Below are positions 30,425-42,371 of a stretch of 64,000 nt of DNA, piece after piece; position 1 is the stretch's first letter, and each line of letters begins with the position of its first letter. The stretch is from assembly GCF_947507565.1 (NCBI RefSeq), contig NC_089185.1, positions 2,666,001-2,730,000 of the forward strand. The letters run 5' to 3'. The stretch is from Oscarella lobularis (lineage: Eukaryota > Porifera > Homoscleromorpha > Homosclerophorida > Oscarellidae). The notes under the pieces were generated by a model. It had not been told where the DNA came from. It did no database searches and saw only the letters and a program-made list of their open reading frames with translations. A program made the translations under genes and the position numbers.

Positions 30425-31378
30425 ATGTCAAAGAATCTCTTTGTTTGCGCGACGACGTGCTTGGCTGTTGCAGTGACGCTCTTGTCACTCTCCCAAGGCG
30501 AAACGACTGTGTCTGAGAAAGGAACCAAGCTGACGGCGCCTTGCCGTATTGCGCAGCCAGGTCGAGACGGACGAGACGGACGAGACGGGCTTCCAGGGCC
30601 TCCTGGACTTACAGGAGAGCGTGGCTCTGAAGGACCTGCAGGACCTTCCGGTGCCCCAGGAAAAAAAGGACCTTCTGGTTCTCCGGGAGAGCGTGGCCCC
30701 GCCGGGAGCCCGGGAAGAGATGGACCCAAAGGAGATGCTTCCAATTGCAGTAGCAGCTTCTACTTGTTCTTAACTCCTGATGACGTCAAGCTCAAGAGAT
30801 ACGGCAATAGAGTTCACTTGTATGAAAGTCTTTCAGACGACGGGGCGGCTATTTCGTTTGGACCAGGAAAGACTAGGTTTAATCGACTAATGAGAATAAC
30901 CTTAGTGGAACCTAATGTGCTGGACGACTTTTCTCGATACATCGTTACTGTGACGATTGCCCATCGAAGTCCTGTGTCAGCGACTGCAGACATGGATCTT
31001 CACGTCACCGTGACTGACGGTCTCTTCGCCGTAGGTTATTTGATTCTCGATGAAGTAAATAGGAAGTCGCAGAACATTCTGTGGCCGTGTGAAGGACGCA
31101 GCTCACAAATTTTTGATCATACAGGGTGGGTTCAGGTCAAACATTCAGGACAAGCCAAGTTCTCACCACTGCATACAGTGCAAATGAAATTGGGCGGTGG
31201 CCACAAAGCATTTGGAATAGGAAAAACGGTCTCTGACGTGCAACTGCTTTTCCCCCACCAATTTCAGAACGTGTTGAAACCAGAAAAAGGACTTTTCTTA
31301 GATTTGTATCGTGATGGCTTTCCAGAGCAGTATACCATCGACTTCATAGAAGTGAAGCTTGACAAAGAGACTCAGTAG
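30425..31378 (+). CDS. Short secreted collagen-like protein, MSKN subfamily, 317 aa
   Basis: The only intact MSKN-type gene. Signal peptide to about residue 25, a basic/polar linker, single Cys40 ([10 protein letters not shown]), then the longest helix of the array: 20 Gly-X-Y triplets including [18 protein letters not shown] and [18 protein letters not shown] further Cys (SNCSSS) follows the helix. The C-terminal domain [19 protein letters not shown] to [15 protein letters not shown] differs from other subfamilies in [20 protein letters not shown] and [16 protein letters not shown]. It lies tail-to-tail with the first lectin gene. Predicted extracellular; function unknown. Confidence 0.9.
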   Translation: MSKNLFVCATTCLAVAVTLLSLSQGETTVSEKGTKLTAPCRIAQPGRDGRDGRDGLPGPPGLTGERGSEGPAGPSGAPGKKGPSGSPGERGPAGSPGRDGPKGDASNCSSSFYLFLTPDDVKLKRYGNRVHLYESLSDDGAAISFGPGKTRFNRLMRITLVEPNVLDDFSRYIVTVTIAHRSPVSATADMDLHVTVTDGLFAVGYLILDEVNRKSQNILWPCEGRSSQIFDHTGWVQVKHSGQAKFSPLHTVQMKLGGGHKAFGIGKTVSDVQLLFPHQFQNVLKPEKGLFLDLYRDGFPEQYTIDFIEVKLDKETQ

Positions 31379-31979
31379 GAGAAGAACGAGAACTGTAGAG
31401 AATGTACGTTTCACGTTAGGTCTGCCCATGGTCTGTCCTTGTTTGTTCCTATTACCGCTATTCGGTGACTCCAAAGGTCGATTACGTGATTTCGTGCCGT
31501 AGGTACATGAGGCATAGGTGATGTGAGGCTCCGAGGACGGCGTCTACAGATAGGCTGCCACCCCAACGAGTAGAAAAGGGTAGAAAATGTGTCGCAGCTA
31601 TCAAGAAAATGCTGGTCGGGCCGCCGCGAGTCCAAACGAAGAATCCACGGACGCACGGCTGCCATTCGTTATACGGGCATCATGAAGCTGCACACACAGT
31701 GCACAGCAGGTTTCAGATCTGCTCTGGAGTCCGTTCTGGCTGCTATTAGGCATCAGCCGTGACGAAACTGGAAGGTGGGTCCTCGGTCTCAGTCTCCACG
31801 ACGAAAACAATGATTCGACTCGCGTTACACGTGTTGTCAGATTTCATCTATTCTCGTATGACTCCGTGCTGAAGGACACTATATAAATGGTCAACGGTTA
31901 ACTATATAAGCGACAAACGATCAAACGCATAACGACAAAAGAGAGCAACATCATCATGATATAAACTAGTGGACTTCGT
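31379..31979 (+). other. Intergenic region between convergent genes
   Basis: 3' flank of the 30425 gene, a dispersed-module copy (about 31545-31755) and the 3' flank of the lectin gene on the other strand. Closely paralogous to 36329-36927. Confidence 0.7.
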
Positions 31980-34900
31980 TCAATTGGTAGATGCTTGGCA
32001 AACAAATTTTTTCAACCTACTGCAAGACCGATCATTCCATAAACTTGAAGGGTCGGGTCCAAGCGTATGAGCGCAATCTTCGCCTTTCCAGTTATTTGGT
32101 TCATTGGCATACCACTTTGTAAAGGTGACAGAAGATCCATCAGACCAAACAAAATGACCTTCGCGCACCAGGTCGTTGAATCCAAGCCAGATTGTTCCGG
32201 ATGAATACAAATTCTGGACGTACGTGTACTCTTCCTGGTTTGCAATTGAAACCAAGTCTCCTCCGTCCTTCAGACACTGCTGTCGTGCTTTGCTCCAAGA
32301 AACTGACGTTGAGAAATATTTGTAGCAACGCCGATTTTTAAAATCGGAATAACCGCTTGGACAAGACACTATTCAATTAAGAAAAGAAAAATAAGTAAAA
32401 TTAAATTTAGTGTCAGTCCAATCACAGAACAAGGATTGGATAAACAAAGTCGAACGTACCGCATAACGTTCCGTCGCCACTAAATCCTGGCCTACACGTA
32501 CACGTGAAGCCGTCGACGGCGTCTTGGCACAGAGCGTTGGCATCGCAATTGTGCTTTCCAAGAACGCACTCGTTGGGAGCTAGACAAACAAATCGTGACG
32601 CAACATTCAACACGAGCGAAAAAAATCCCCTTACTGCACACTCGGCCATCGCCGACGTAACCGTATTCGCACTTGCAAGAGAACGAACCGTCTTCGTTGC
32701 TACAGACCGCATCTTTCGAACAGTCGTCAACACCCGTTCCACATTCATCGATATCTTCAAGAGAGGGTTTCTGCATTGAGAAAATTTTTTACTCAGAGCT
32801 AACAACGTAGCTGACCTTTTTTGCAAACATACGAGTGGCAGTGTTTGCACGAAGAGCCGTGCCAGTGAAAGACGTCTTTTAGGCCCAACTCGTTGACACA
32901 CATCGTCCTATAATTATAATCTTTATATTTTTCTGGCTGCCCATTCAGCCAGTGAACGTAGTTAAGTGCGGTGCCGTCAGTCCAATTGAATCCATCTCCG
33001 TTCCAAAAGAGCCCAATCCAAGACTCACCCGACGACAGGGCACCAACAAAAAACGCTTCAAGTTCGTTGTGTATGCTTGCCAACGAGCTGTTATTCTGCT
33101 CGCAAGAAGCATTAGCCACTGTCCATGGCTGACATCCAGTTGAAGCCTCGTAGCAGTATCCATCACGTGGCAGCCAGCCTTCATCGCAGACACCTATGAA
33201 GAACCAAACACATGTGCCTCTGTGAAACGTTCGCTGACTAAAAAGTTACGTGGCAAAACGACGTAATTCACCGAGACAGGATCGTATCCCTTTTTCCGGA
33301 CTTGAACTTCTTTAACGCAAATACGGAATTCGGTCAAAGAAATTTCCTAGAGTAGAATATTCCAAAAGCCTTTTATATCGCGCTCTTTTTACTTACTTCC
33401 ACCCAGGCTACAATGTTATCGTAAACAAAAAGCGCATTTTTGTCTTCGCGGTGCCTTGGAGTCACTAGAACAGACGGAACTTGAGAATAATTCCGACTGA
33501 ATTCAACACTCTAAAAAATCACAAAATTAGACCACGCGTCAATAGAGTAACTAAATTAAGTCTCTGCCTTGCAAAACGCGTAGTTGTTCTCTTGAGACGG
33601 CGTGAGATCGGCGCCGGCAAAAGTAACCAAACCTAAATCGGAAAACACCGCTCGAGAAACGTTAGGCCCTTCCATCGGTAGAGCCAGCCAAGTCTACACA
33701 CGCACAAAATTATCCAAAAAAAATAAACGCGTGCTGATTTATTATGCCTTACAATAGAAACGTTCTTGTGCGCTCCGTCAAAGTTCTGCAACTCCCTCGC
33801 ACACAACGAAAACGAACTCGTTCCGACGTCTTCGGCCCACAAGGTAGCGGCGTCGCGTCTCACACCGGGAACGGAGTGCCGTAACGTGGCAAGAACAATA
33901 GGCGGCGAATCGAACGTTATAGCGAGATCGACTCGCTTACACGTGCTTCCCGTCAGCCACGTATCGTCGAGATCGACGACGCCGCCTACAGCGCCGTCTG
34001 GAGCTCCTTGATAGACGAGCCAAGTGAAGGACACTCGGTCCGTCGCGTGGCGTTCGCCTCGACCGGCGGTGTGCACGCACACGGTCATGTTGTCCGACGT
34101 TAAATCGTCAATCCAAATAGTTGGAACGTCATGAACGAACGTTGAGTCACTTGCAGTGCTAAAGTCAGCTGTCGCCAATCCGCGAATACTCTGGCCAGGG
34201 TAGAAGAGATTGGAATTGAAGTGAATCGTTTGGCAACCGTATGCGGTGGAAACACGAGAGGACGTGATTTGCGCGTGTCCACGTTGAAAAGGAAAGACTA
34301 TACATAAAAACGTTTTTAAGGGAAGGTTTTATTTCGGTTTCTACCGTGGCAGCGTCCTCTGTGATGAATTACGACATCCGTTCGACGCGTGTCGAAAACG
34401 AAACGCTGATATTCGCACTCGCTGTCGTACGAGACGCCGTTTGACGCGCAAACGGGCTCGTCGGCGCGACCGTCGCACGACGGCGCGACGCACTCGTACG
34501 CGCGCGGGCCCGTGTCGGCGCAAACGCCGTAGAACGCGCACGCAACTCCGACGCACGGATCAATAGCTGGAAGAGATATACAACAAATAAGGAGGACTCG
34601 ATCGAATTACTCGTCGATGACCCACTTCCAATTGCTGCCCAAGTGACTATTATATCGGCTGGTTGCGATGCTTTTAGACATACGTTGACGCTGAACTCAT
34701 TGGCTGACTACAGTGGATCTATTAACAGTGATTTAATTATTGTCTAATTTACCTCAGTCCAAACCACTACGGCGCTATGCTTAGGGCTTGTGCCTAGTGG
34801 AACGCTGGGTGACACCAGAACCGTTGGCCTCGTATCCTTATAGTACTTTCTTCGAAGAAGGACAGTCTGTTTTGATTGAGAAATTTGAACTAGCATAGAC

Positions 34901-35847
34901 TATGTTTTGTGCTGACTTTGCAAATTGAATTTCCGCTATTTCTTGCTAATTCGAGATGCTTTTTGTAGAAAAAGAGTAGACCCGCATCGGCACCCTTGAC
35001 GAGACCTTGAAGCTCTTCGCTGCCATCAAACACGAGAACGTTCTTGAAAAATCCATTAGAAGAAAAAAAATCATGCGAGTAGAACCCATACCGCTTGGAA
35101 ACCGGTGTGTACACCACTGAAAACCTGCGCTTCCTCGTAGCAAAGACTAAGCTGAGAGTCGGTCGTGTTCTCCATCCACAGGAAGGCGCCGTCTGCCCCC
35201 ACTTCCGGTTTCGATCGAACAGCCGTTGCGAGCAGATAAGTCACACGCACATCATCAGACTGCAGGAAAAAGAACGAGCATACAGTAAGCCCCATCACCA
35301 TTATACAAAAAAACATATATGTACCAATGGCTTTCGATGACAATGCTTTTGCGTCGTAAAGTCCGAAAAGTGAACAACGACGTCTCGCACGACACTCGAA
35401 TCGTTCAAAAACGATCGATTTCCACTAGAGACGTAGGCGAGCCACTCGACGCTGAGCGACAGCGGTCCACACGAACCGCCGACACCGGCGGCGCACGCGT
35501 CGAAACCGCGCGAATTCGCTCGACGAATCCACGCGGATAGAACGGTCCGACGGGGAGCGCGATCGCGATAGCCGACGCCCGCTTGCACGTGGACGATTTC
35601 GGACGGGTGAAGATTTGCGAAAGGCGGATCGAAGGCGACGTGGAGACACGAGTGAGCGCATGTCGAACCGCCGACAAATGTCCAGTTGTTATGACCATAG
35701 ATCGCAGAGTGGCCTGAAAACGTCAACTGCGTCGTGTATGAATTGAGCTAATAGCTGGTTGCCATGGTTACCAGAGGTCTCCGAGTCCGCGCATGCAAAA
35801 GAGAAAATTTTCAACAGAAGAAGGATTTTCGACGTGGCCGCGTGCAT
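31980..35847 (-). CDS. Secreted multidomain lectin 1 (H-lectin-like x6, Kazal, CTLD-EGF-EGF-CTLD)
   Basis: A multi-exon gene with about 15 exons and introns near 50 bases. Exon 1 (35772-35847) encodes a signal peptide (MHAATSKILLLL). Then come six repeats of an H-lectin-like module with signatures LSVEWLAYV, TLWIDDLTSDNMTVCV, FSLCARELQNFDG and VVWTE. A Kazal-like module (about 34345-34565; VCASNGVSYDSECEYQRF) sits between repeats 3 and 4. After repeat 6 come CTLD1 (about 32815-33195), two Ca-binding-type EGFs (DIDEC, DGSFSCKC) and CTLD2 (31980-32371). CTLD2 carries EPN and WND, the mannose-type Ca-site signature; CTLD1 lacks EPN. A secreted or matrix carbohydrate-binding protein is likely. 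The H-lectin assignment rests on pattern only. Some exon edges are inferred. Confidence 0.8.
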
Positions 35848-36012
35848 TGTCTTCTCAAAAATGAAGAAGTTGAGACGCGGATGATTCGAGAGACGAACGA
35901 ATTCGATTAGTCTTGTTTGCTGTCTGCCGGCCGTAGACCAGCCAGTTCTTCCTTTTTCCGTGTAAACTGTCGCAGAGTCGGGATCCAGGAGCCGCTGGCG
36001 AATCTGCGAAAG

Positions 36013-36328
36013 GAAATAGGAAGTTGCGGAACTTTCTGAGGCCGTGTGAAGGACGCAGCTCACAAATTCTTGCTTCTTCGTGCATTGCCGTCAAACATTC
36101 AGGACAAGCCAAGTATTCACCACTGCATACAGTGAAAGTGAAATTGGGCGGCGGCCACAAAGCATTCCGAATAGGAAAAACCGTCTCTGACGTGCAACTG
36201 CTTTTCCCCCACCAATTTCAGAACGTGTTGAAACCAGAAAACGAAATTTTCTTAGATTTGTATCGTGGTGGCTTTTCAGAGCAGTATACGACTTCATAGA
36301 AGTGAAGCTTGACAAAGAGACTCAGTAG
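36013..36328 (+). pseudogene. 5'-truncated collagen-like gene fragment, MSKN type
   Basis: Contains only the last third ([18 protein letters not shown] onward). It has a 4-base deletion near 36287 that removes the frame in the final YTIDF segment, and FGIG mutated to FRIG. The abrupt 5' end against lectin 1 upstream sequence marks the junction of a tandem duplication that copied the 3' part of the 30425 gene together with the lectin gene. Confidence 0.8.
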
Positions 36329-36927
36329 GAGAAGAACGAGAACTGTAGAGAATGTACGTCTCACCTTAGGTCTGCCCATGGTCTGTCCTTGTTTGTTCCT
36401 ATAAAATAAACCGTACAGAACGCTATTCGGTGACTCCAAAGGTCGATTACGTAAATTGAGGCTCCGAGGACGGCGTCTACAGATAGGCTGCCACCCCAAC
36501 GAGTAGAAAATGTGTCGCAGCTGTCAAGAAAATGCTGGTCGGGCCGCCGCGAGTCCAAACGAACGAAGAATCCACGGACGCACGGCTGCCATTCGTTATA
36601 CGGGCATCATGAAGCTGCACTGAGTGCACTCACAGTGCACAGCAGGTTTCAGATCCGTTTCAGATCTGCTCTGGAGTCCGTTCTGGCCGCTATTAGGCAT
36701 CAGCCGTGACGAAACTGGAAGGTGGGTCCTCGGTCTCAGTCTCCACGACGAAAACAACGATTCGACTCGCGTTATAGTCTACACGTGTTGTCAGATTTCA
36801 TCTATGCTCGTATGACTCCGTGCTGAAGGACACTATATAAATGGTCTATATAAGCGACAAACGATCAAACGCATAACGACAAAAGAGAGCAACATCATCC
36901 ACCATGATATAAACTAGTGGACTTCGT
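36329..36927 (+). other. Intergenic region
   Basis: Paralogous to 31379-31979. Contains AATAAA near 36408 and a dispersed-module copy (about 36475-36710). No gene is seen. Confidence 0.7.
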
Positions 36928-39900
36928 TCAATTGGTCGATACTTGGCAAACAAATTTTTTCAACTTACTGCAAGACAGATCATTCCATAAACTTGAACGG
37001 TAGGGTCCAAGCGTATGAGCGCAATCTTCGCCAGACCACGAGCCTGCGTCATTTGGTTCAGTGGAATCCCACTTCGTAAAGGTGACAGGAGATCCGTCAG
37101 ACCAAACGAAATTACTTTCCCACGCTATGTCGTTGAGTCCTAGCCAGATTTCTCCGGACGAATACAAATTCTGGACGTACGTGTACTCCTCCTGGTTTGC
37201 AATTGAAACCAAGTCTCCTCCGTCCGTCAGACACTGTTGTCGTGCTTTGCTCCAAGTAACTGACGTTGAGAAATATTTGTAGCAACGCCGATTTTTAAAA
37301 ACGGAATAACCGCTTGGACAAGAACCTTCTCAATTAAGAAAAGAAAAAATAAGTAAAATTAAATTTAGTGCCTGTCCAATCACAGACCAAGGGTCTGCGA
37401 TTGGATAAACAAAGTCGAACGTACCGCATAACGTTCCGTCACCATGAAATCCCGGCTTACACGTACACGTGAAGCCGTCGTCGGTGTCTCGACACACAGC
37501 ATTTGCATGGCAATTGTGCTTTCCAAGAAAGCACTCATTGGGAGCTAAACGAGCATGCGAATCTTGCTGCAACACAAAAGACAAGCGAAAGTTTTTTCTT
37601 ACTACACACTCGGCCATTTCCAACGTAACCGTGTTTGCACGTGCAAGAGAACGAACCGACTTCGTTGGTACACACTGCATCATTCGAACACCCGTGACTA
37701 CCCGTTTCGCATTCATTTAAATCTGAAGTATAGACGGTTACTCGTATATTAAAAAATATAAATTTTTGAACATAATTAACCTTTCTTGCAGACGTACGAA
37801 AGACATTGTTTGCACAATGTGCCATTCCAGTGAAAGAGATTCTTCACTCCCAACTCGTTGACACATACCTGTTCCGTGCTATAATTTCCGAGAGCGAGCT
37901 GTTCTTTAGGCCAGTGCACGTAGTCGACAGCGGTACCGTCAGTCCAATTGAAACCGTCACCGTTACCATAGAGCCCAATCCACGACTCACCCGATGACAA
38001 GACGCCAATAAAGTAAGCCTCAAGATCATTGTGAATACTTGCCAACGAGCTGTTCTTCTGTTCACACGTGGAATTGGCTACCGTCCACGAATTACATCCA
38101 GCAGACACTTCATAGCAGTACCCGTCGTGCGGAAGCCAGCCCTCATCACATACATCTACAAAACGAGGCACCGATTTTGAATTAATTAACGCTTCGTTAC
38201 CGAATGAATTCGGTGTGTAATCTCACATGGTAGAACTACGTAATTCACTGAAAGAGGATCGTATCCGTTCTTTCGGACTTGAATTTCTTTAGCGCAAACG
38301 CGGAATTCGGTTGAAATAATTTCCTGACGCGGACGAAAACTCCAGCACATTTCTAAAGTTAACTATTTTCGACCTACTTCAACCCAGGCTACAATATTGT
38401 CGTATAGAAACAAGGCATTTCCTTGATCGTTGTGCCTTGGAGTCACAAGAACAGAAGGTACTTGAGAAAAATTCCTACTGAATTGTACAGTCTAAAAAAT
38501 GCCACCAAAGTTGACAGAGATGAACTAAAGTCACAATCTGTTTCTCTATACCTTGCAAAACGCGTAGTTGTTCTTTCGAGACGGCGTCAGATCGTTTCCA
38601 GCAAATCTAACCAAACCAAAATCGGAAAAGACCTCCAAAAAAACACGCGGCCCTCGCGTCGGTAAAGCAAGCCAATTCTAAAAAAATACAAAGAATTATC
38701 GCCAATTCGCGCCTCCAACCTCTTACAATAGAAACGTTCTCGTGCGCTCCGTCAAAATTCTGCAACTCTCTTACACACAACGAGAACGATTGCGTTCCGA
38801 CGTCTTTGGTCCACAGCGTAGCAGCGTCGCGTCTCACACCCGGAACGGAGTGACGTAACGTGGCAAGAACATTCGGCGGCGAGTCAAACGTCATTGCAAG
38901 ATTGACTTGCGTGCACGTGGTTCCGGTCAGCCACGTTTCCGTATTGACGACGCCACCTAGGGCGCCATCTGGAGCTCCTTGGTAGACGAACCAAGTGAAG
39001 GACACTTGGTCCGTCGCGTGGCGTTCGCCTCGACCGGCGATGTACACGCACACGGTCATGTTGTCCGAGGTCAAATTGTCTATCCAAAGCGTTGGGACGT
39101 CGTGAACAAACGTCGAGTCGGTAGCAGTGTGAAAGTTTGGAGTGGCCAATGCTTCCATTCTCTTGTCGGGGTAAAAGAGATTTGAATTAATTTGAACCGT
39201 TTTGCATGCGTATGACGTGGAAATGCGAGAAGCCTCAATTTGCCCGTTTCCGCGTTGAAAAGGGAATACTGAAGCACAGAATGTTTATTAAAGAAAACGA
39301 TTGATTATGTTTGTTCATACCGTTGCAGCGTCCTCGGTGATAAATGACAATGTCTGATCGACGAGTATTGAAAACGAAACGATGATATTCGCACTCGTTG
39401 TCGTAAGAGACGCCGTCCGACGCGCAAACGGGTTCGTCGATGCTGCTGTCGCACGACGGCGCAACGCACTCGTACGAACGTGGACCCGTGTCGGCACAAA
39501 CGCCGAATAACTCGCACGTAACTCCGACGCACGGGTCAATAGCTATATAGAAAGAATAAACCAAAATCTCACTATCGCTTGATACCCACTTCCAATTGCT
39601 GCCCAAGTGACTAGGACATCGGACGGTGGTAATACTTGAACGCACAAGTTGACGCTAAACTTATTAGCAGACTACAGCGAGCAACAAACGTAATTACCAT
39701 TATTTTTTCTAATTTAAAAACGGGGTCGACCTCAGTCCAAGCGACGACGGCTACCTCCGGAGCGGAGCGTGAGCCTGTTAGAACAGTAGGTGACGCCAGG
39801 ACCGTTGGTCTGGTGTTTCTATAGTACTTCCGTTGGAACCGTACGGTCTGTTTGGTGGTGTTATCGTTAAATTGGCGGACTTATAAGGTATTTTCATGCT

Positions 39901-40788
39901 TACTTGGCAAACCGAGTTTCCTTCAAAGTGCTTCTTCGAGAAAACAAGTTGACCTGCATCGGCACCCTTGACGAGATCTTGGAGCCCTCCGCTGTGGTTG
40001 AACATTAGAATGTTCTTTGGGAGAAAAATTGATAAGCTGCATAAATGACAATCACGGCCTACCGCTTGGTATCCGGTGTGAAGACCACTGAAGATCTGCG
40101 CTTCCTTGTAACAAACGCGAGACTCGTTCGTTTTCTCTATCCACAGAAAGGCGCCGTCTGCGCCTACGCTTTCCGGCTCTGAACGCAAGGCCGTCGCAAG
40201 CTTGTACGTCGCATTCATATCAGACTTCATAAAAGAAACAAAAATCTTTCCCTATCAATATGATTAGAAGGTGCATCTACCCAATGTTCGCGATGGCAAA
40301 GTTTCTGCGTTGTGAAGTTCGAAAACTTTACAACAGCGTCTTCAATAAGACCGGATGAATTGTCCTGGACCGATTGGCCGTCAGAGATGTAGGCAAACCA
40401 TTCGACGCTGAGCGAAAGCGGTCCACAGAAACCGCTTGCGCCAGCGCACGCATGAAAACCGCGCGGAGTCACTCCACGAATCCAAGTCGATAGAACAATT
40501 CGATTTGGAGCGCGATCGCGAAAGCCGATGCCGGCCTGCACGTGAACGCTCTCGGACGGCTCAAGATTTTGAAAGTGAGGATGGAAAGCAACGTGCAAAC
40601 ACGAGTGACGACAAGCCGAACCCTGAACTTCAAAGTTTCTGTGACCGTAGATGGCAGAATGCATGTGGCCTGACAACGTTGTCATATTATCTGTGTAAGT
40701 GCTATATATTAGGATGTTGCTCGAACATACCAGAGCTCTCCGTAGATGAAAGAGAGATAAGAATTGAAAGAAAAAGGAGTTGGAGCAT
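36928..40788 (-). CDS. Secreted multidomain lectin 2, ~1018 aa
   Basis: The best-defined member. Proposed exons (5' to 3'): 40788-40731, 40669-40281, 40224-40063, 40014-39904, 39847-39731, 39671-39590, 39542-39321, 39268-38727, 38677-38552, 38491-38378, 38323-38227, 38155-37781, 37725-37603, 37544-37425, 37325-36928. All keep frame. Product: signal peptide (MLQLLFLSILISL), H-lectin-like repeats 1-3, Kazal-like module (VCASDGVSYDNECEYHRF), repeats 4-6, CTLD1, EGF, EGF, CTLD2. CTLD2 has EPN and WND (mannose-type Ca site). Each domain is bounded by introns of matching phase, which would allow exon shuffling. It is head-to-head with an MDC1 5' fragment. Probably a secreted recognition or matrix protein; the ligand is unknown. 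Confidence 0.85.
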
Positions 40789-41828
40789 GGTGCACAAGCA
40801 CTGGTCGGACTGACTGTCTGCTCCAAACTGAATCAGCGCGTTTTATAATGAATAACGTAGAGATTAGATCTGTACCGGAAAGCGAGTCACTGACCCCACG
40901 TTCCTTTTCCGTTTGAACTGTCACACGCGCGGTTGTATATATGTTGCTATGGACGTAAGCAATACCGCAGCTATACGCTTTATGACTGCGGCAAATCAGA
41001 TATCCATGCATGGCTATTGGGTTTGGTCAGCGATTTTCAAAAGGCGGATGGATAGTAACGCGCAAACGCGAGTGACGACAAGTTAATTCCGATATTAGTA
41101 ACACGCGCGAGAGAGTCTGGGGACCAGTTGCACGCATTGTCTGCTGCTCCACTGAATCGAAGTCACGGCGTTTTATAGATGAATAGGTTTCCGGACGCAG
41201 AGAGATTTGTACGAGGACGCGCGTCACCGACCGCGGGCGCGATCGTTTCCCGCGCAAACCGGATCAAGCGTCCTTGCTATTGTCGTATCAAACCATTGCT
41301 ATTGGGTTTGGTCGGGAATTTTCGAAATAGGCGGACAGATATAGTAACGTGCAAACGCGCGTAGCGACAAATCAATCTCGGAACTTCATGCATGCAAAGT
41401 TATTGTGGACCGTGTTGTGACCATATGATATGGCGGAGAGAGAGAGATAACAAAATTGAAAAGAAAAAGGAGTTGGAACATATATGCATTGTTGAACAAA
41501 TTTCCGCACGTAATCTGTTCCAGGAAGTGATTCACTGACCCTCTCGTTCCATAGCAAGGATGCTTGATCCGGATTTAGACAGTCTTGAGCCGTTCATTGT
41601 CTCGTTGCTACCATGTTGCTACCGTACCTGTCCGTTCTTCCTTTTACCGTGTAAACTGTCGCACCGCTCGATAAAGCCGGATCCAGGCGCCATTGGAGAA
41701 ACTGCAGAATCGCTTCATGGACGGCGACAAATCCTCAAATTGCAAAGAAAAAAGAAAATGTGCGCTACGAACGTTGATATTAACCAATTGTACGAGCTGT
41801 ACAAGATTTGCGTTTTTCTCGCGGAACG
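40789..41828. other. Intergenic region with decayed lectin exon-2 copies
   Basis: Upstream of lectin 2. Two degraded stretches (about 41030-41110 and 41300-41390, minus strand) still resemble lectin exon 2 (CRHSRLRVTIHPPFENR against CRHSCLHVAFHPHFQNL). The region is paralogous to 46014-47068, with the same decayed pieces, so they predate that duplication. Confidence 0.65.
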
Positions 41829-42031
41829 ATGTCAATAGCGAGTCCAACTTCGGTGGTTAGTGGCGATTCGACTGACGACGAGTTAGGAGAAACAACTAGA
41901 AAGCCGGTAGAGCGACCAGAACGCCTTTTTCGCGTGGCGTGCGCGCGACGACCAGACGATGCTCTAGATTGGCCATTTCAAAGTCCTAAAGCAGGCGGGA
42001 GTAGCAAAAGAAATCTATCCGATATACGAAG
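41829..42031 (+). pseudogene. Truncated copy of MDC1 exons 1-2
   Basis: Exon 1 (41829-41906, MSIASPTSVVSGDSTDDELG) and exon 2 (41968-42031, IGHFKVLKQAGVAKEIYPI) match the full gene at 47069 in length and splice sites. After the exon 2 donor the sequence diverges within a few bases into the 3' flank of lectin 3. It has no FHA core or BRCT. A read-through frame of 240 codons over this region is not real. Confidence 0.8.
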
Positions 42032-42371
42032 GTTTAAAAACCATACCCTGATTCCCGCGTTCCTTTCTACTAAGAAAGAAAAGAAGCTTTTTCTTTCTCA
42101 AAGCAGCAAAGCAAAGGCATCAAAAATGAATTGGACTGGGCCATTGATCGGCGTTCTCCGTGACTCAGGGACTAAATTGACAGAAGTGCCTGTGGCATAC
42201 AGTATCAGCCACACTGCCACATCGTGTGCTGCTGATTATATTGATAGGCATCGGACAGGCGGCAACGATCACAGTAAAAAATCTTCTACTGTACTACACG
42301 ACAACACGAGCACACTTATTTCTGTCTCAGCAAATCAGTTCTCCGTCTTGCCCATCAGAGTCGCGTCACCA
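42032..42371. other. Short intergenic stretch at a duplication junction
   Basis: On the minus strand the part next to lectin 3 is collagen-array 3' flank (like 13118-13280). The remainder is purine-rich unplaced sequence. Confidence 0.6.
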
